Under the pieces are notes generated by a model. It had not been told where the DNA came from, did not search any database, and worked only from the letters and a program-made list of their open reading frames with translations. A stretch of DNA of 64,000 nucleotides from the NCBI GenBank assembly GCA_963790545.1, contig CAWBPA010000023.1, positions 124,001 to 188,000 of the forward strand, in the 5' to 3' direction. This document shows positions 43,641-51,548 of this stretch, in pieces. Position 1 is the first letter of the stretch. Each line of letters starts with the position of its first letter. The translations under genes were made by a program, and so were the position numbers. This DNA is from DATBJG01 sp963790545 (lineage in GTDB: Bacteria > Acidobacteriota > Vicinamibacteria > Vicinamibacterales > JAMQPK01).

Positions 43641-45350
43641 CTATCGCAATGCCAGGTGCTCGGCGATCGGCCCGAGCACGGCCACGGGCATGAACATCAG
43701 TAACCCAAGTGTGATGATGACGACTCCCAGGGTGATGCCAAACGTCGCCGTATCCGCTCCCAACGAGCCGGCGGTCTCGGGCGCCGCAGGCTTGGCGGCC
43801 AGGAACGCTGCCAGCGCCAGTGGCGCGATGATCGGAATGTAGCGACCGAGCAACATCACGAGCCCGGTGGAGACGTTCCAGAACGGTGTGTTATCGCCGA
43901 GGCCTTCGAATCCCGAGCCGTTGTTCGCGGATGCCGACGAGAACTCGTAGAGCATTTCGGAAAACCCGTGAGGTCCGGGATTCTTCAACCAGGCAAGTGC
44001 GGTACTCGGATCGGTGGTCGTCGCCCACGCATAGCACGCGACCGCGGTCCCGCCCAGAACGAGGAGCGGATGCAGCAGTAAGGCGAGGCTGGCAAGTTTG
44101 ACTTCCTTCGCTTCGACCTTCTTGCCGAGAAACTCCGGCGTGCGCCCGATCATCATCCCCGCGATGAAGACGGCGACGATGATGTAGATAAGCATGTTGA
44201 TGAATCCAACACCGACGCCGCCAAAGACGTTGTTGAGCCACATGCCGATCATCGGTACCAAACCGCCGAGCGGCGTCAACGAGTCGTGCATCCCGTTCAC
44301 CGACCCGTTCGATGTGACGGTGGTCGAGGCCGCCCACAACGCCGTGAGCCCTGCGCCAACTCTCACCTCTTTTCCCTCCATCGAGCCTGTCGTCTGGTCC
44401 ACACCCAACTCGACGAGAGCCGGATTGCCGCCGAATTCCTGCTGCACGGCCGTCGCCACGAGCGGCAGGTAGAGCACCAGCATCGTCAGGAATACAACGG
44501 CCGCGAATCGCCAGCGGCGGAGCATCGCGCCGAGGGTCCAGACCATTCCCATGGGGATGATGAGAATCGACCAGGTTTCGACCAGGTTCGCGAGCGGCGT
44601 CGGGTTTTCGTAGGGGTGGGTTGAGTTGGGCCCGAAGTACCCACCACCGTTGGTGCCCAGTTGCTTGATCGCCACTTCGGCCGCCACTGGACCACGTGCG
44701 ATGATCTGCTCTGCGCCTTCGAGCGTCGTCGCCGTGGCGGCGCCGTTGAACGTCATTGGCGTGCCTTGCGAAAGCAGAAGCGTTCCGACCAGTAGCGCCA
44801 ACGGCAGCAGCACGCGCACCGCCGCGCGTGTGCAATCGACGTAGAAGTTACCAACCGTCGTCAAGCGGTTGCCGCCGAGCGCCCGGATGATCGCGACGAG
44901 CGCAGCCATGCCCGTCGCTGCTGTCACAAACTGCAGAAAGGTGATCACGATCATTTGCGAGAGATACGACAGGCCCGTTTCCCCGCTGTAGTGCTGCAAG
45001 TTCGTGTTGGTCGTGAAACTCGAGGCCGTGTTGAACGCGAGTGTAGGCTCCATGTTCGCGATACTGTCCGGGTTGAGCGGCAGGTAGGCTTGGACCGACA
45101 CGACCGCGAAACCTGCGAGCCACATCCAGGCGTTCGACACGACCAGGGACTGCGCGTACGCCTTCCAGTCCTGCTGCTCGGCATCGTGCGCGGCGGACAG
45201 TCGTAACACCAGGCGCTCGACCGGGACGAACAGCGGATCGAGCCAGGTGCGCTCACCCGCGAACACCCGCGCCATGTACAGGCCGATCGGTACGCTCGTG
45301 ACGCACGCCAGGACCACAGTGAAGACAATGGCAACTATCTCGAGGTGCAT
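43641..45350 (-). CDS. kdpA: KdpA: K+-channel subunit of the Kdp pump
   Basis: The 569-aa membrane protein carries all four degenerate selectivity-filter loops. These are NTASSFTTNTNLQHYSGE, KQLGTNGGGYFGPNSTHPYE, NGSVNGMHDSLTPLGGL and SASANNGSGFEGLGDNTPF. About ten membrane helices are visible. It forms the K+-selective entry path of KdpFABC in the inner membrane. The start at 45350 (MHLEIVAIVFTVVLACVTS) lies 8 bp after the kdpF stop. Expression probably depends on KdpE acting at the tandem repeats near 45605-45626. Confidence 0.95.
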   Translation of the reverse strand: MHLEIVAIVFTVVLACVTSVPIGLYMARVFAGERTWLDPLFVPVERLVLRLSAAHDAEQQDWKAYAQSLVVSNAWMWLAGFAVVSVQAYLPLNPDSIANMEPTLAFNTASSFTTNTNLQHYSGETGLSYLSQMIVITFLQFVTAATGMAALVAIIRALGGNRLTTVGNFYVDCTRAAVRVLLPLALLVGTLLLSQGTPMTFNGAATATTLEGAEQIIARGPVAAEVAIKQLGTNGGGYFGPNSTHPYENPTPLANLVETWSILIIPMGMVWTLGAMLRRWRFAAVVFLTMLVLYLPLVATAVQQEFGGNPALVELGVDQTTGSMEGKEVRVGAGLTALWAASTTVTSNGSVNGMHDSLTPLGGLVPMIGMWLNNVFGGVGVGFINMLIYIIVAVFIAGMMIGRTPEFLGKKVEAKEVKLASLALLLHPLLVLGGTAVACYAWATTTDPSTALAWLKNPGPHGFSEMLYEFSSASANNGSGFEGLGDNTPFWNVSTGLVMLLGRYIPIIAPLALAAFLAAKPAAPETAGSLGADTATFGITLGVVIITLGLLMFMPVAVLGPIAEHLALR

Positions 45351-45358
45351 CGTCGCTC

Positions 45359-45442
45359 TCAGAAGCGCTCGGGTCGGATCATGGCGTAGAAGAGATACAC
45401 CCCAATGACCAGGCTCAGCAGCAACAGGAAGAACTCGAGCAC
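45359..45442 (-). CDS. kdpF: KdpF: small stabilising subunit of the Kdp pump (27 aa)
   Basis: The reverse strand encodes VLEFFLLLLSLVIGVYLFYA followed by MIRPERF and a TGA. This is the classic KdpF pattern: one membrane helix and a terminal RPERF box. It starts with GTG at 45442 and ends 8 bp before kdpA. KdpF binds and stabilises the KdpABC complex in the membrane. The gene is often missed because of its size; the RPERF end and position leave little doubt. Confidence 0.92.
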   Translation of the reverse strand: MLEFFLLLLSLVIGVYLFYAMIRPERF

Positions 45443-45445
45443 CTG

Positions 45446-45529
45446 TTACACCGCGTCGCAGAATCCGATAAACGCCAGCATGACTGCCAATGTCCCCACG
45501 CCTAGCGCGATCACTCCGACCACCAACAT
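45446..45529 (-). CDS. Tiny membrane protein encoded just before kdpF (27-28 aa)
   Basis: A frame encoding MLVVGVIALGVGTLAVMLAF and IGFCDAV, with one membrane helix and a terminal FCDAV, ends 3 bp before kdpF. GGAGG lies six bases before the ATG at 45529; a second ATG directly upstream at 45532 would add one residue. Small single-helix ORFs ending in a C-D/R-L-like box are found before kdpF in other bacteria, as I recall, but have no name. It is probably co-translated with kdpF and could be another small Kdp subunit or regulator. A related 29-aa ORF lies at 50299-50388. Confidence 0.65.
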   Translation of the reverse strand: MLVVGVIALGVGTLAVMLAFIGFCDAV

Positions 45530-45604
45530 CATTCGCCTCCGCGTCACCGACAAGAAGATGACCTGCAAAACAGGTTAGGGATAACGGGCTAAGTACGCCG
45601 GAAA

Positions 45605-45626
45605 AAGTTCGTAAGAGTTTCGTAAG
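45605..45626 (-). promoter_or_regulatory. Candidate KdpE operator upstream of the kdpF operon
   Basis: Two tandem 11-base units on the plus strand, AAGTTCGTAAG and AGTTTCGTAAG (minus strand CTTACGAAACT and CTTACGAACTT), have the 11-bp period expected for OmpR/KdpE-type response regulators. They lie between kdpE and the small ORF that begins the kdp structural genes. The same core recurs at 48169-48205. Confidence 0.5.
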
Positions 45627-45664
45627 GCAGGCTCACGAGAGAGAACGGGAGCGACGCCAACCGC

Positions 45665-46363
45665 TCAGTCAGGTTCGTCGGCAAACCGATACCCAACCCA
45701 CGGCTCGGTCAGCAGGTACCGTGGGTTAGCGGGATCAGGTTCGATCTTCTTTCGAAGCTGGCCCATCAACACGCGAAGGTGCTCTGGCTGATCGACGCCG
45801 TGGGCGCCCCAGACCGCCTTCAGGATGGATCGGTGCGTCAACACACGGCCGGCGTGGGTCACGAGGAGCGTCAGCAGGTCGAATTCTTTCGGTGAGAGCC
45901 TGATTTCGAGTTCGCCTCGGTGGATCCGCCTCCGATCGAAGTCGATCGTCAGGTCGCCTCGCGTCAACTGGCCGTGCAGCGTGTCCTCGCGTCCGAACGC
46001 TCGCCGAAGCGCCGCGCGGACGCGCGCCATGAGCTCCTCCGGCCCGAATGGTTTCGTGACGTAGTCGTCGGCACCTTGATCCAGTGCCGCCACTTTGTCT
46101 TTCTCCTCGCCGCGCGCCGACAGAATTAGAATCGGCGTGTCGGCGCGGTCGCGCACTTTGCGGCAGACCTCGCTCCCGTCCATATCCGGGAGCCCGAGGT
46201 CGAGAATCAACAGGTCGGGGCGATCGCGCTCGAACATGTCCAATGCCTCGCGGCCGCTGCCCGCGATGGTGACCGTGTAGCCTCGCGAGCGAAGAAGTGG
46301 CGCCATGGCGCGCTGAATCGACACTTCGTCGTCCACCAACAGGATCTGCACAGGTCGGGTCAC
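45665..46363 (-). CDS. kdpE: KdpE: OmpR-family response regulator of K+ uptake
   Basis: The 232-aa protein has a receiver domain (QILLVDDEVSIQ, phosphorylation site LLILDLGLPDMDG with Asp55, and Lys in DDYVTKPFGPEEL). The OmpR-type winged helix follows (LSPKEFDLLTLLVTHAGRVL, then TEPWVGYRF). It starts at a GTG overlapping the stop of the histidine kinase gene (GTGA), which indicates coupling. In other bacteria KdpE, phosphorylated by KdpD, activates kdpFABC at low K+. Likely targets here are the repeats at 45605-45626 and possibly 48169-48205. A duplicate of its last 24 residues lies at 51462-51533. Confidence 0.93.
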   Translation of the reverse strand: MTRPVQILLVDDEVSIQRAMAPLLRSRGYTVTIAGSGREALDMFERDRPDLLILDLGLPDMDGSEVCRKVRDRADTPILILSARGEEKDKVAALDQGADDYVTKPFGPEELMARVRAALRRAFGREDTLHGQLTRGDLTIDFDRRRIHRGELEIRLSPKEFDLLTLLVTHAGRVLTHRSILKAVWGAHGVDQPEHLRVLMGQLRKKIEPDPANPRYLLTEPWVGYRFADEPD

Positions 46364-47965
46364 AGACTTTCCTCTTCGACGGCAGCCGTGATTCGGCTCT
46401 CCACCGGCACGGCCATCGTGAAGATGGCGCCGCCCTCAGGGTGATTCTCGGCCCACACACGCCCGCCTTCCGCCGCCAGCAATCCTCGCGTGATCGCCAG
46501 CCCCATTCCGGTTCCGAACCGTTGCTGGCGTGCTTCGACGCCGCGATAGAAGCGTTCAAACAAGTGATCGAGGTCCTCTCGAGCGATTCCGGCGCCATGG
46601 TCGCGCACGGCAACCTGAAGTTCATCAGACGAGAGCGCTACCTTCACGGTGATGGTCGAACCAGGCGGTGAGTACTGACCGGCGTTCTCGAGCAGATGCG
46701 CGAGCGCAGCGGAAGTGAGTCGCGGATCGAGTCGCACAAGCGCTGTATCACCTCCTGCGTCAACCTCCAGCTTGTGGTGCGTCAGGGCACGTTCGACCTG
46801 ACCTGCCGCCGCCTCAACGATCTCCGCTGGCTGAACCCATTCCCGCTCGGCGGCGACCGCATTGGTTTCTATTCGCGCCATGTCCACGATGTCCTGGAAC
46901 AGTCGATTCAATCGCCCCAATTCCAGTTGCACGATCTCGGCCTGCTCCCGTCGCTGCTCCGTGGTCAACCACGAAGCATCCAGATTGTTCGCCGCGACCG
47001 TGACGGCCGTCAGCGGGGTCTTGAGATCGTGGCTGAGCGACGCGAGCAGCACGGATTTCAACTCGGCTCCTCGCCGGACGATTTCTGCCTCCTTGCGCTC
47101 CTCCAACAGTTGCGTTCGCTCGATCGCGATTGCCGTCACCCCCGCGATGGCGTCGCGCGTGCCTGGCTCCAATTCCTCGCCTTCGAGCGCAAGCAACCCG
47201 ATCGGGCGTGTACCGAGCCGCAGCGGGACGAGCCAGGCGCTGTTGCCGCTGCCGGTCTCGATGCGGCTGTGGCCGGCATAGGTGCGTTCATGTGCGTCGA
47301 ATTCGAGCCGCGCCCGCGCGCCAGCCAAAGCCGCATCCAGTCGGACGGTGTCGACCTCGAAGGTTCGCTCGCTGGAGTGATGAAGCTGCCATCCACGCGC
47401 TTTTGGCAAGCAGATCGTGACAGCCTTTGAGACCGAACCGCCGGGCGATGTATCGCGCCACAAGCGCGACCGCATCCGCCGTGTCCGTCGTCAGGAGGAT
47501 GTCGCGCGTCAGATCGAACAGCCGTGCCAGTTCGTCGCGGCGTGCCGTCGCTTCCTGCGCGCGGCGGCGTACTTGAGCAGAGAGATGGCTCCCGACAATA
47601 CTGACGGCGAGCAGCGTGAACAGCGCGACCCAGTTCTCTGGATCGGCGATCATCCAGGTTCCAACGGGCGGCAGAAAAAAGTAGTTGAAAGAAAGGAACG
47701 CCATCAGCGAGGTCGTGATCGCAACCCATCGTCTCGAAACCGCCGCCACAATCAGCACGATGAGCAGAAACGAGAGCGCAACGATCGTCGGGTTGGTCAC
47801 GCGGAGCCAAGCGAAATACACCGCTGTCAGAAGCCCGATCGCGCTCAGGCTCACCAACAGCGCTCCGAACCCGGCGGGGGGAGGAAGGCGACGGCGAAGA
47901 TGGACGGGTGGCAAAGCGAGCGTCCTGGCTACTCCAATCCTGCCGTTGGGACGCCTGGATATCAA
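46360..47965 (-). CDS. kdpD: KdpD-type histidine kinase (DUF4118, GAF, HisKA, HATPase), frameshifted
   Basis: The protein starts at a TTG overlapping the stop of the 53-aa gene upstream (TTGA). It has four membrane helices of the DUF4118 type (FGALLVSLSAIGLLTAVYFA ... RRWVAITTSLMAFLSFNYFF), then a GAF-like segment. One extra base near 47421-47427 shifts the frame. The kinase core follows: SLSHDLKTPLTAVTVAANNL with the phospho-His, HLLENAGQYSPPGSTITVKV, and VRDHGAGIAREDLDHLFERF. It corresponds to the C-terminal half of KdpD; the cytoplasmic sensor half is a separate gene at 39839. It is coupled to kdpE by a GTGA overlap. Total about 534 aa. Confidence 0.87.
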
Positions 47966-48123
47966 GTCGAGGTATGACGTTCGAGCCAGATGCACCAGGA
48001 CACCGCGGCAATGATGGCCAGGCCGAAGCTGACAAGCGCCGACGTCCAAGCGACCATTGCCAACGACCCGATCGCCACGAACGCACCAACAATCCTTTGG
48101 ACGAGCTCGGGTACTTCGCACAT
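47962..48123 (-). CDS. Small two-helix membrane protein before the kdpD kinase gene (53 aa)
   Basis: The reverse strand encodes MCEVPELVQRIVGAFVAIGS with a second half containing VSFGLAIIAAVSWCIWLERH. Two hydrophobic helices are separated by a short polar turn. Its stop overlaps the probable TTG start of the kinase gene, which suggests translational coupling and a kdp-related role. I know no family. It resembles the 63-aa protein at 39483-39674 in outline. Confidence 0.5.
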   Translation of the reverse strand: MCEVPELVQRIVGAFVAIGSLAMVAWTSALVSFGLAIIAAVSWCIWLERHTST

Positions 48124-48168
48124 CTCGCACTATCCGCCGAGACTGCATAACAGAGCGCTAAGAGCTCG

Positions 48169-48205
48169 GTAAGAAAGTCGTAATTCTTACGGTTTTCTTA
48201 TGGCT
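48169..48205. promoter_or_regulatory. Candidate KdpE operators in the kdpDE/kimA divergent region
   Basis: TTCTTACGGTT and TTCTTATGGCT are adjacent 11-base units (48184-48205) in the orientation of the plus-strand transporter gene. GTAAG and GTAAT (48169-48184), 11 bases apart, point towards the minus-strand kdpDE genes. The unit matches the site upstream of kdpF (45605-45626). This suggests KdpE controls itself and the divergent K+ transporter. Confidence 0.45.
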
Positions 48206-48221
48206 TTCCGAGGTATCAAGG

Positions 48222-48410
48222 GTGCAGAGCCTAAATCGCCCGCTAGGGCGATGCGGGGGAACCAGCCGGACGCCGCCTTCGCGCAGGATTCATGCGCGCT
48301 TCGGCGAGACGGGCAGATGTCCGTGGGGCGAATTCCGCCATAGCCACAGGCAACGGCGGATAGAGAACTTCCAATCTCGAGCCCGTCAGCTAACCCCGCC
48401 GGCCGTTGGA
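48222..48410 (+). promoter_or_regulatory. c-di-AMP riboswitch (ydaO/yuaA type) upstream of the KimA-like gene
   Basis: Conserved core elements appear in order. GCCTAAAT is followed by a small hairpin (CGCCC...GGGCG) and GCGGGGGAACCA (48253-48264), then GGGGCGAATTCC (48325-48336), a variable stem, and GAGCCCGTCAGCTAACCCCG (48379-48398). This is the consensus of the ydaO/yuaA aptamer that binds two c-di-AMP molecules and turns off K+ uptake or cell-wall genes. No U-tract terminator follows. The GGAAGGG ribosome-binding site comes directly after the aptamer, so translational control is more likely. Function of the downstream gene as a K+ transporter agrees with this. Confidence 0.88.
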
Positions 48411-48416
48411 AGGGCG

Positions 48417-50258
48417 ATGCCTGAAGAAGGGCTACTCTCACAACTCAAACAACTCATCGTCGGGAAGCCGATCCCATCTCACCTTGCCCATCACGAGCGA
48501 TTGTCGCGTTTCACGGGCCTTGCGGTGCTGTCCTCGGACCCGCTCTCCTCGGTGGCATATGCCACTGAGGAAATTCTGCGGGTCCTGGTTCTCGTCGGCG
48601 TCGGCGCGCTCAGTCTTTCCAGCCCGATCGCGTTCGTCATCGCCACGATTCTCGCGGTTGTCGTCTTCTCGTACCGCCAGACCATTCACGCCTACCCAAG
48701 CGGTGGCGGCGCCTACATCGTCGCCAAGGACAATCTCGGCGAGACGCCAGCCCTCATCGCCGCCGGTGCGCTCCTGATCGATTACGTGCTGACCGTGGCC
48801 GTCAGCATCGCGGCCGGCGTTGCCGCGATCACCTCGGCATTTCCAGAATGGCATCTCAATCGAGTCGAGATGACACTGGGATTCGTGGTCATCCTCATGC
48901 TCGGCAATCTCCGTGGCATCCGCGAATCGGGACGAATCTTCGCGCTCCCTACGTACTTTTTTGTCGTTAGCCTGTTGGTCCTCATCGCGGCTGGGGCATG
49001 GCGTGCGCTGAACGGCACGATTCAGCCGGTTGAGGCTGTCACTCCGATCGAGCCCACGGGCCAGGCGTTGACGTTGTTCCTGCTGCTGACGGCGTTTTCC
49101 AACGGCTGCACGGCCATGACCGGTGTTGAGGCGGTGTCGAACGGCGTGCCCGCCTTCAGGCCGCCCGAGGCGAAAAACGCCGCTGCGACGATGCTCACGA
49201 TGGCGGTGCTGTCGATCACGATGTTCGTAGGGATTACGTTACTCGCGCAAGCGTATCAGGTGACGCCGAGCGAACAGGAGACCGTCGTCTCGCAGATTGC
49301 GCGCGGGGTCTTCGGCGGTCGAGGGGTGCCGTACTACCTCGTGCAGGCGGCCACGATGCTCATCCTGGTCCTCGCGGCGAATACAGCCTATGCCGATTTT
49401 CCGCGACTCGCCTCGATCCTCGCGCGCGACCGCTACGTCCCGCGGCAACTCATGAACCAGGGGGACCGACTGGCCTTCTCGAACGGCATCATCGGGCTGA
49501 GCATCTTCGCGGGCATTTTGCTCGTGGTGTACGGCGGCGACACCCACTCGCTCATTCCGCTCTACATGATCGGAGTCTTTGTTTCGTTCACGCTGTCGCA
49601 GGCGGGCATGGTGGTGCACTGGCGGCGACTCCGCGGGCCAGGCTGGAAGACGAGCGCCTTGATCAATGGTTTCGGCGCCTTGGTCACCGGCATCGTCCTG
49701 ATCGTTGTCGCCGTGACGAAAGCCCATGAAGGCGCCTGGATTATCCTGCTCTTGATTCCTGTTCACGTGTTCTTCTTCCGCATTACGAAGCAGCATTACG
49801 ATGTCGTGGCGGCACAACTTTCGCTAGATGGGTGGGCGAACGGCATGCCTCGCCGTCAGAACACCGTGCTCGTCCCCATCAGCGGCGTCCATCGTGCAGT
49901 CGTTCAGGCGGTCGAGTACGCGAAAACCCTGTCACCTGACGTTCGCGCTGTGTACGTGAACGTGGATCCGCTGGTCACCGAACGCCTGAGGTGCGACTGG
50001 GAACAGTGGGGCCAGGGCGTACCGCTCGTCATATTGGAGTCGCCGTATCGATCACTTATGGAGCCATTCCTGGAGTACATCGAGCAAGTCGACGTGGAAC
50101 GTCCGGATGACTTTCTCACCGTCGTGCTGCCAGAGTTCGTGCCGGCGAAGTGGTGGCATCACTTGTTCCACAATCAACGCGCGCTGCTAATCAAGGGCGC
50201 GCTGCTCTTCAAACCCAATGTCGTCGTGACGAGCGTGCCGTTCCATCTGAGGCGGTAA
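48417..50258 (+). CDS. KimA-like K+ transporter (APC superfamily)
   Basis: The 613-aa protein has about 12 membrane helices (FTGLAVLSSDPLSSVAYATE, HAYPSGGGAYIVAKDNLGET, FSNGCTAMTGVEAVSNGVPA). A cytoplasmic USP-like domain of about 150 aa follows (NTVLVPISGVHRAVVQAVEY ... VVLPEFVPAKWWHHL). Length and layout match Bacillus KimA (formerly YdaO), a high-affinity K+/H+ symporter. The start at 48417 is directly after the riboswitch and has GGAAGGG upstream; longer in-frame readings run into the aptamer. It is controlled by the c-di-AMP riboswitch and perhaps also by KdpE from the shared divergent region. Confidence 0.88.
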   Translation: MPEEGLLSQLKQLIVGKPIPSHLAHHERLSRFTGLAVLSSDPLSSVAYATEEILRVLVLVGVGALSLSSPIAFVIATILAVVVFSYRQTIHAYPSGGGAYIVAKDNLGETPALIAAGALLIDYVLTVAVSIAAGVAAITSAFPEWHLNRVEMTLGFVVILMLGNLRGIRESGRIFALPTYFFVVSLLVLIAAGAWRALNGTIQPVEAVTPIEPTGQALTLFLLLTAFSNGCTAMTGVEAVSNGVPAFRPPEAKNAAATMLTMAVLSITMFVGITLLAQAYQVTPSEQETVVSQIARGVFGGRGVPYYLVQAATMLILVLAANTAYADFPRLASILARDRYVPRQLMNQGDRLAFSNGIIGLSIFAGILLVVYGGDTHSLIPLYMIGVFVSFTLSQAGMVVHWRRLRGPGWKTSALINGFGALVTGIVLIVVAVTKAHEGAWIILLLIPVHVFFFRITKQHYDVVAAQLSLDGWANGMPRRQNTVLVPISGVHRAVVQAVEYAKTLSPDVRAVYVNVDPLVTERLRCDWEQWGQGVPLVILESPYRSLMEPFLEYIEQVDVERPDDFLTVVLPEFVPAKWWHHLFHNQRALLIKGALLFKPNVVVTSVPFHLRR

Positions 50259-50298
50259 CACGCCTGGGTGTGCGACGGAGGGCTCCGACGTCACGGGC

Positions 50299-50388
50299 TC
50301 ATGTCCAAGCCCACTGACACAGGGCTACATAGCCGATGCTGATGACGAAGAAGAAAATTGTGAAGCCAACGAAGATCACGTCGAGCAC
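50299..50388 (-). CDS. Tiny kdp-type membrane protein, relic or orphan (29 aa)
   Basis: The reverse strand encodes VLDVIFVGFTIFFFVISIGY followed by VALCQWAWT. It has a GTG start with GAGGT five bases upstream. It is a single hydrophobic helix ending in a C-containing box, the same outline as the tiny ORF before kdpF (45446-45529). It lies on the same strand as the kdpE fragment at 51462-51533, in the order expected for kdpE then small ORF. It may remain from a second kdp operon, or be a separate regulator of the neighbouring K+ transporters. Confidence 0.55.
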   Translation of the reverse strand: MLDVIFVGFTIFFFVISIGYVALCQWAWT

Positions 50389-50522
50389 GAAGCACCTCGC
50401 TATGAGCTTAGGAACCGCCACCTATTCTTCAGGAACTTCTCAGGCCATTCTGGGGCGCCGTCGTTTACGTTCTTGGTGATCACAGCTTGACGGCCACAAG
50501 ATGACCGGCCGAGGAGTGTCCC

Positions 50523-51446
50523 ATGTCACGTTCCTGCACAGGCGCGCCCTTGCGGCAATCGCCCCGGCCATCCAATTGCGTCGTCGCCGCCCGGTGGGTC
50601 GCCGTCATGGCCGCAACCTTGACAGCGGCATGCATCAATACGCCGGCGCTGCTGACGCAGCTGGTGGAAGCGCGCCGGCTTGCATCTGATTTGCATGTCG
50701 AGTTCACCCGAGCGTCAGACGCCGCCAACAGAGCGGTGATGGCCGACACCGACGAGGCTTCCGCCGCTGCGGCCGATGAAGCCAGACAGGCCAGGCAGGC
50801 CGTGGAACGCGATCTTGAAGCGTTACAGCCGATGCTCGAATCACTCGGATACGGCGAGGACGTGAAATACTTGAAGGGATTCAGAACGCGCTTCGATGAG
50901 TACCGACGGTTGGACGACGAGATTCTGCCGCTAGCCGTTGAGAACACAAACCTGAAAGCGCAGCGGCTATCGTTTGGCCCCGCGCGCGAGGCCGCTGCCG
51001 CCTTCCGGATGTCGGTCGAAGCTGCTGTCCGAGCGAGAGCAGTGAAGGACACCTGCTGCGCCGACGCGCTTGCGACAAAGGCGGTGGCCGCTCTGCTCGA
51101 GATTCAAGTCCTCCAGGCGCCCCATATCGCGGAATCCGAGGATCAGGTGATGACCCGTCTGGAGCAGCGGATGGCAACCTCCGAGGCGATCGCTCGCAAG
51201 GCGCTGGCACAACTGAGGGCCATTCTTCCACCGTCCGCGGCTCCTCAACTCGCGTCAGCGGGTGCGGCGCTGGATCGCTTCAAGGCGATCAACGATGAAC
51301 TCATCGTGCTGTCACGTCGAAACAGCAATGTCCGCTCGCTGGCCTTGTCGCTGGGACGAAAACGGATGGTCGTGGCCGAATGCGAGGATCAACTACGGGC
51401 GCTCGAACAGGCGCTCGCAAAACACGGGTTTACCGCCACGCGATAG
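50523..51446 (+). CDS. Secreted helical protein, possible lipoprotein (unassigned)
   Basis: The 307-aa protein has a signal-like N-terminus ending in MAATLTAACINTPALLTQLV, which contains a lipobox-like TAAC, so it may be lipid-anchored. The rest is almost entirely helical with long heptad-like stretches (EARRLASDLHVEFTRASDAA, ARQARQAVERDLEALQPMLE). It resembles the four-helix-bundle sensor domains of chemoreceptors (4HB_MCP), but no signalling module follows. A GAGGAG site lies upstream of the ATG. It sits inside what looks like the remains of a second kdp locus and is transcribed opposite to it. The function is unknown. Confidence 0.6.
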   Translation: MSRSCTGAPLRQSPRPSNCVVAARWVAVMAATLTAACINTPALLTQLVEARRLASDLHVEFTRASDAANRAVMADTDEASAAAADEARQARQAVERDLEALQPMLESLGYGEDVKYLKGFRTRFDEYRRLDDEILPLAVENTNLKAQRLSFGPAREAAAAFRMSVEAAVRARAVKDTCCADALATKAVAALLEIQVLQAPHIAESEDQVMTRLEQRMATSEAIARKALAQLRAILPPSAAPQLASAGAALDRFKAINDELIVLSRRNSNVRSLALSLGRKRMVVAECEDQLRALEQALAKHGFTATR

Positions 51447-51461
51447 CTTTCATCAGCACCC

Positions 51462-51533
51462 TCACGAGGTCTCGGTCACGAAACGATATCCGACCCACGG
51501 CTCGCTGACGAGATACTTGGGGAGGGTCGGATG
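51462..51533 (-). pseudogene. C-terminal fragment of a kdpE-like response regulator
   Basis: Twenty-three codons and a stop on the minus strand read HPTLPKYLVSEPWVGYRFVT followed by ETS. This matches the end of the intact KdpE (NPRYLLTEPWVGYRFADEPD). The preceding part of the gene is absent, replaced by kup on one side. It was missed as an open frame because of its size. Nothing suggests that it is expressed. Confidence 0.8.
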
Positions 51534-51548
51534 ACCGGCCGATCGGCG

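Noticed and set aside
45561..45575. ACCTG-caaaa-CAGGT palindrome between kdpE and the kdpF leader
   Set aside because: Five-base arms are too short to claim a terminator or operator; noted only as a possible minor hairpin.
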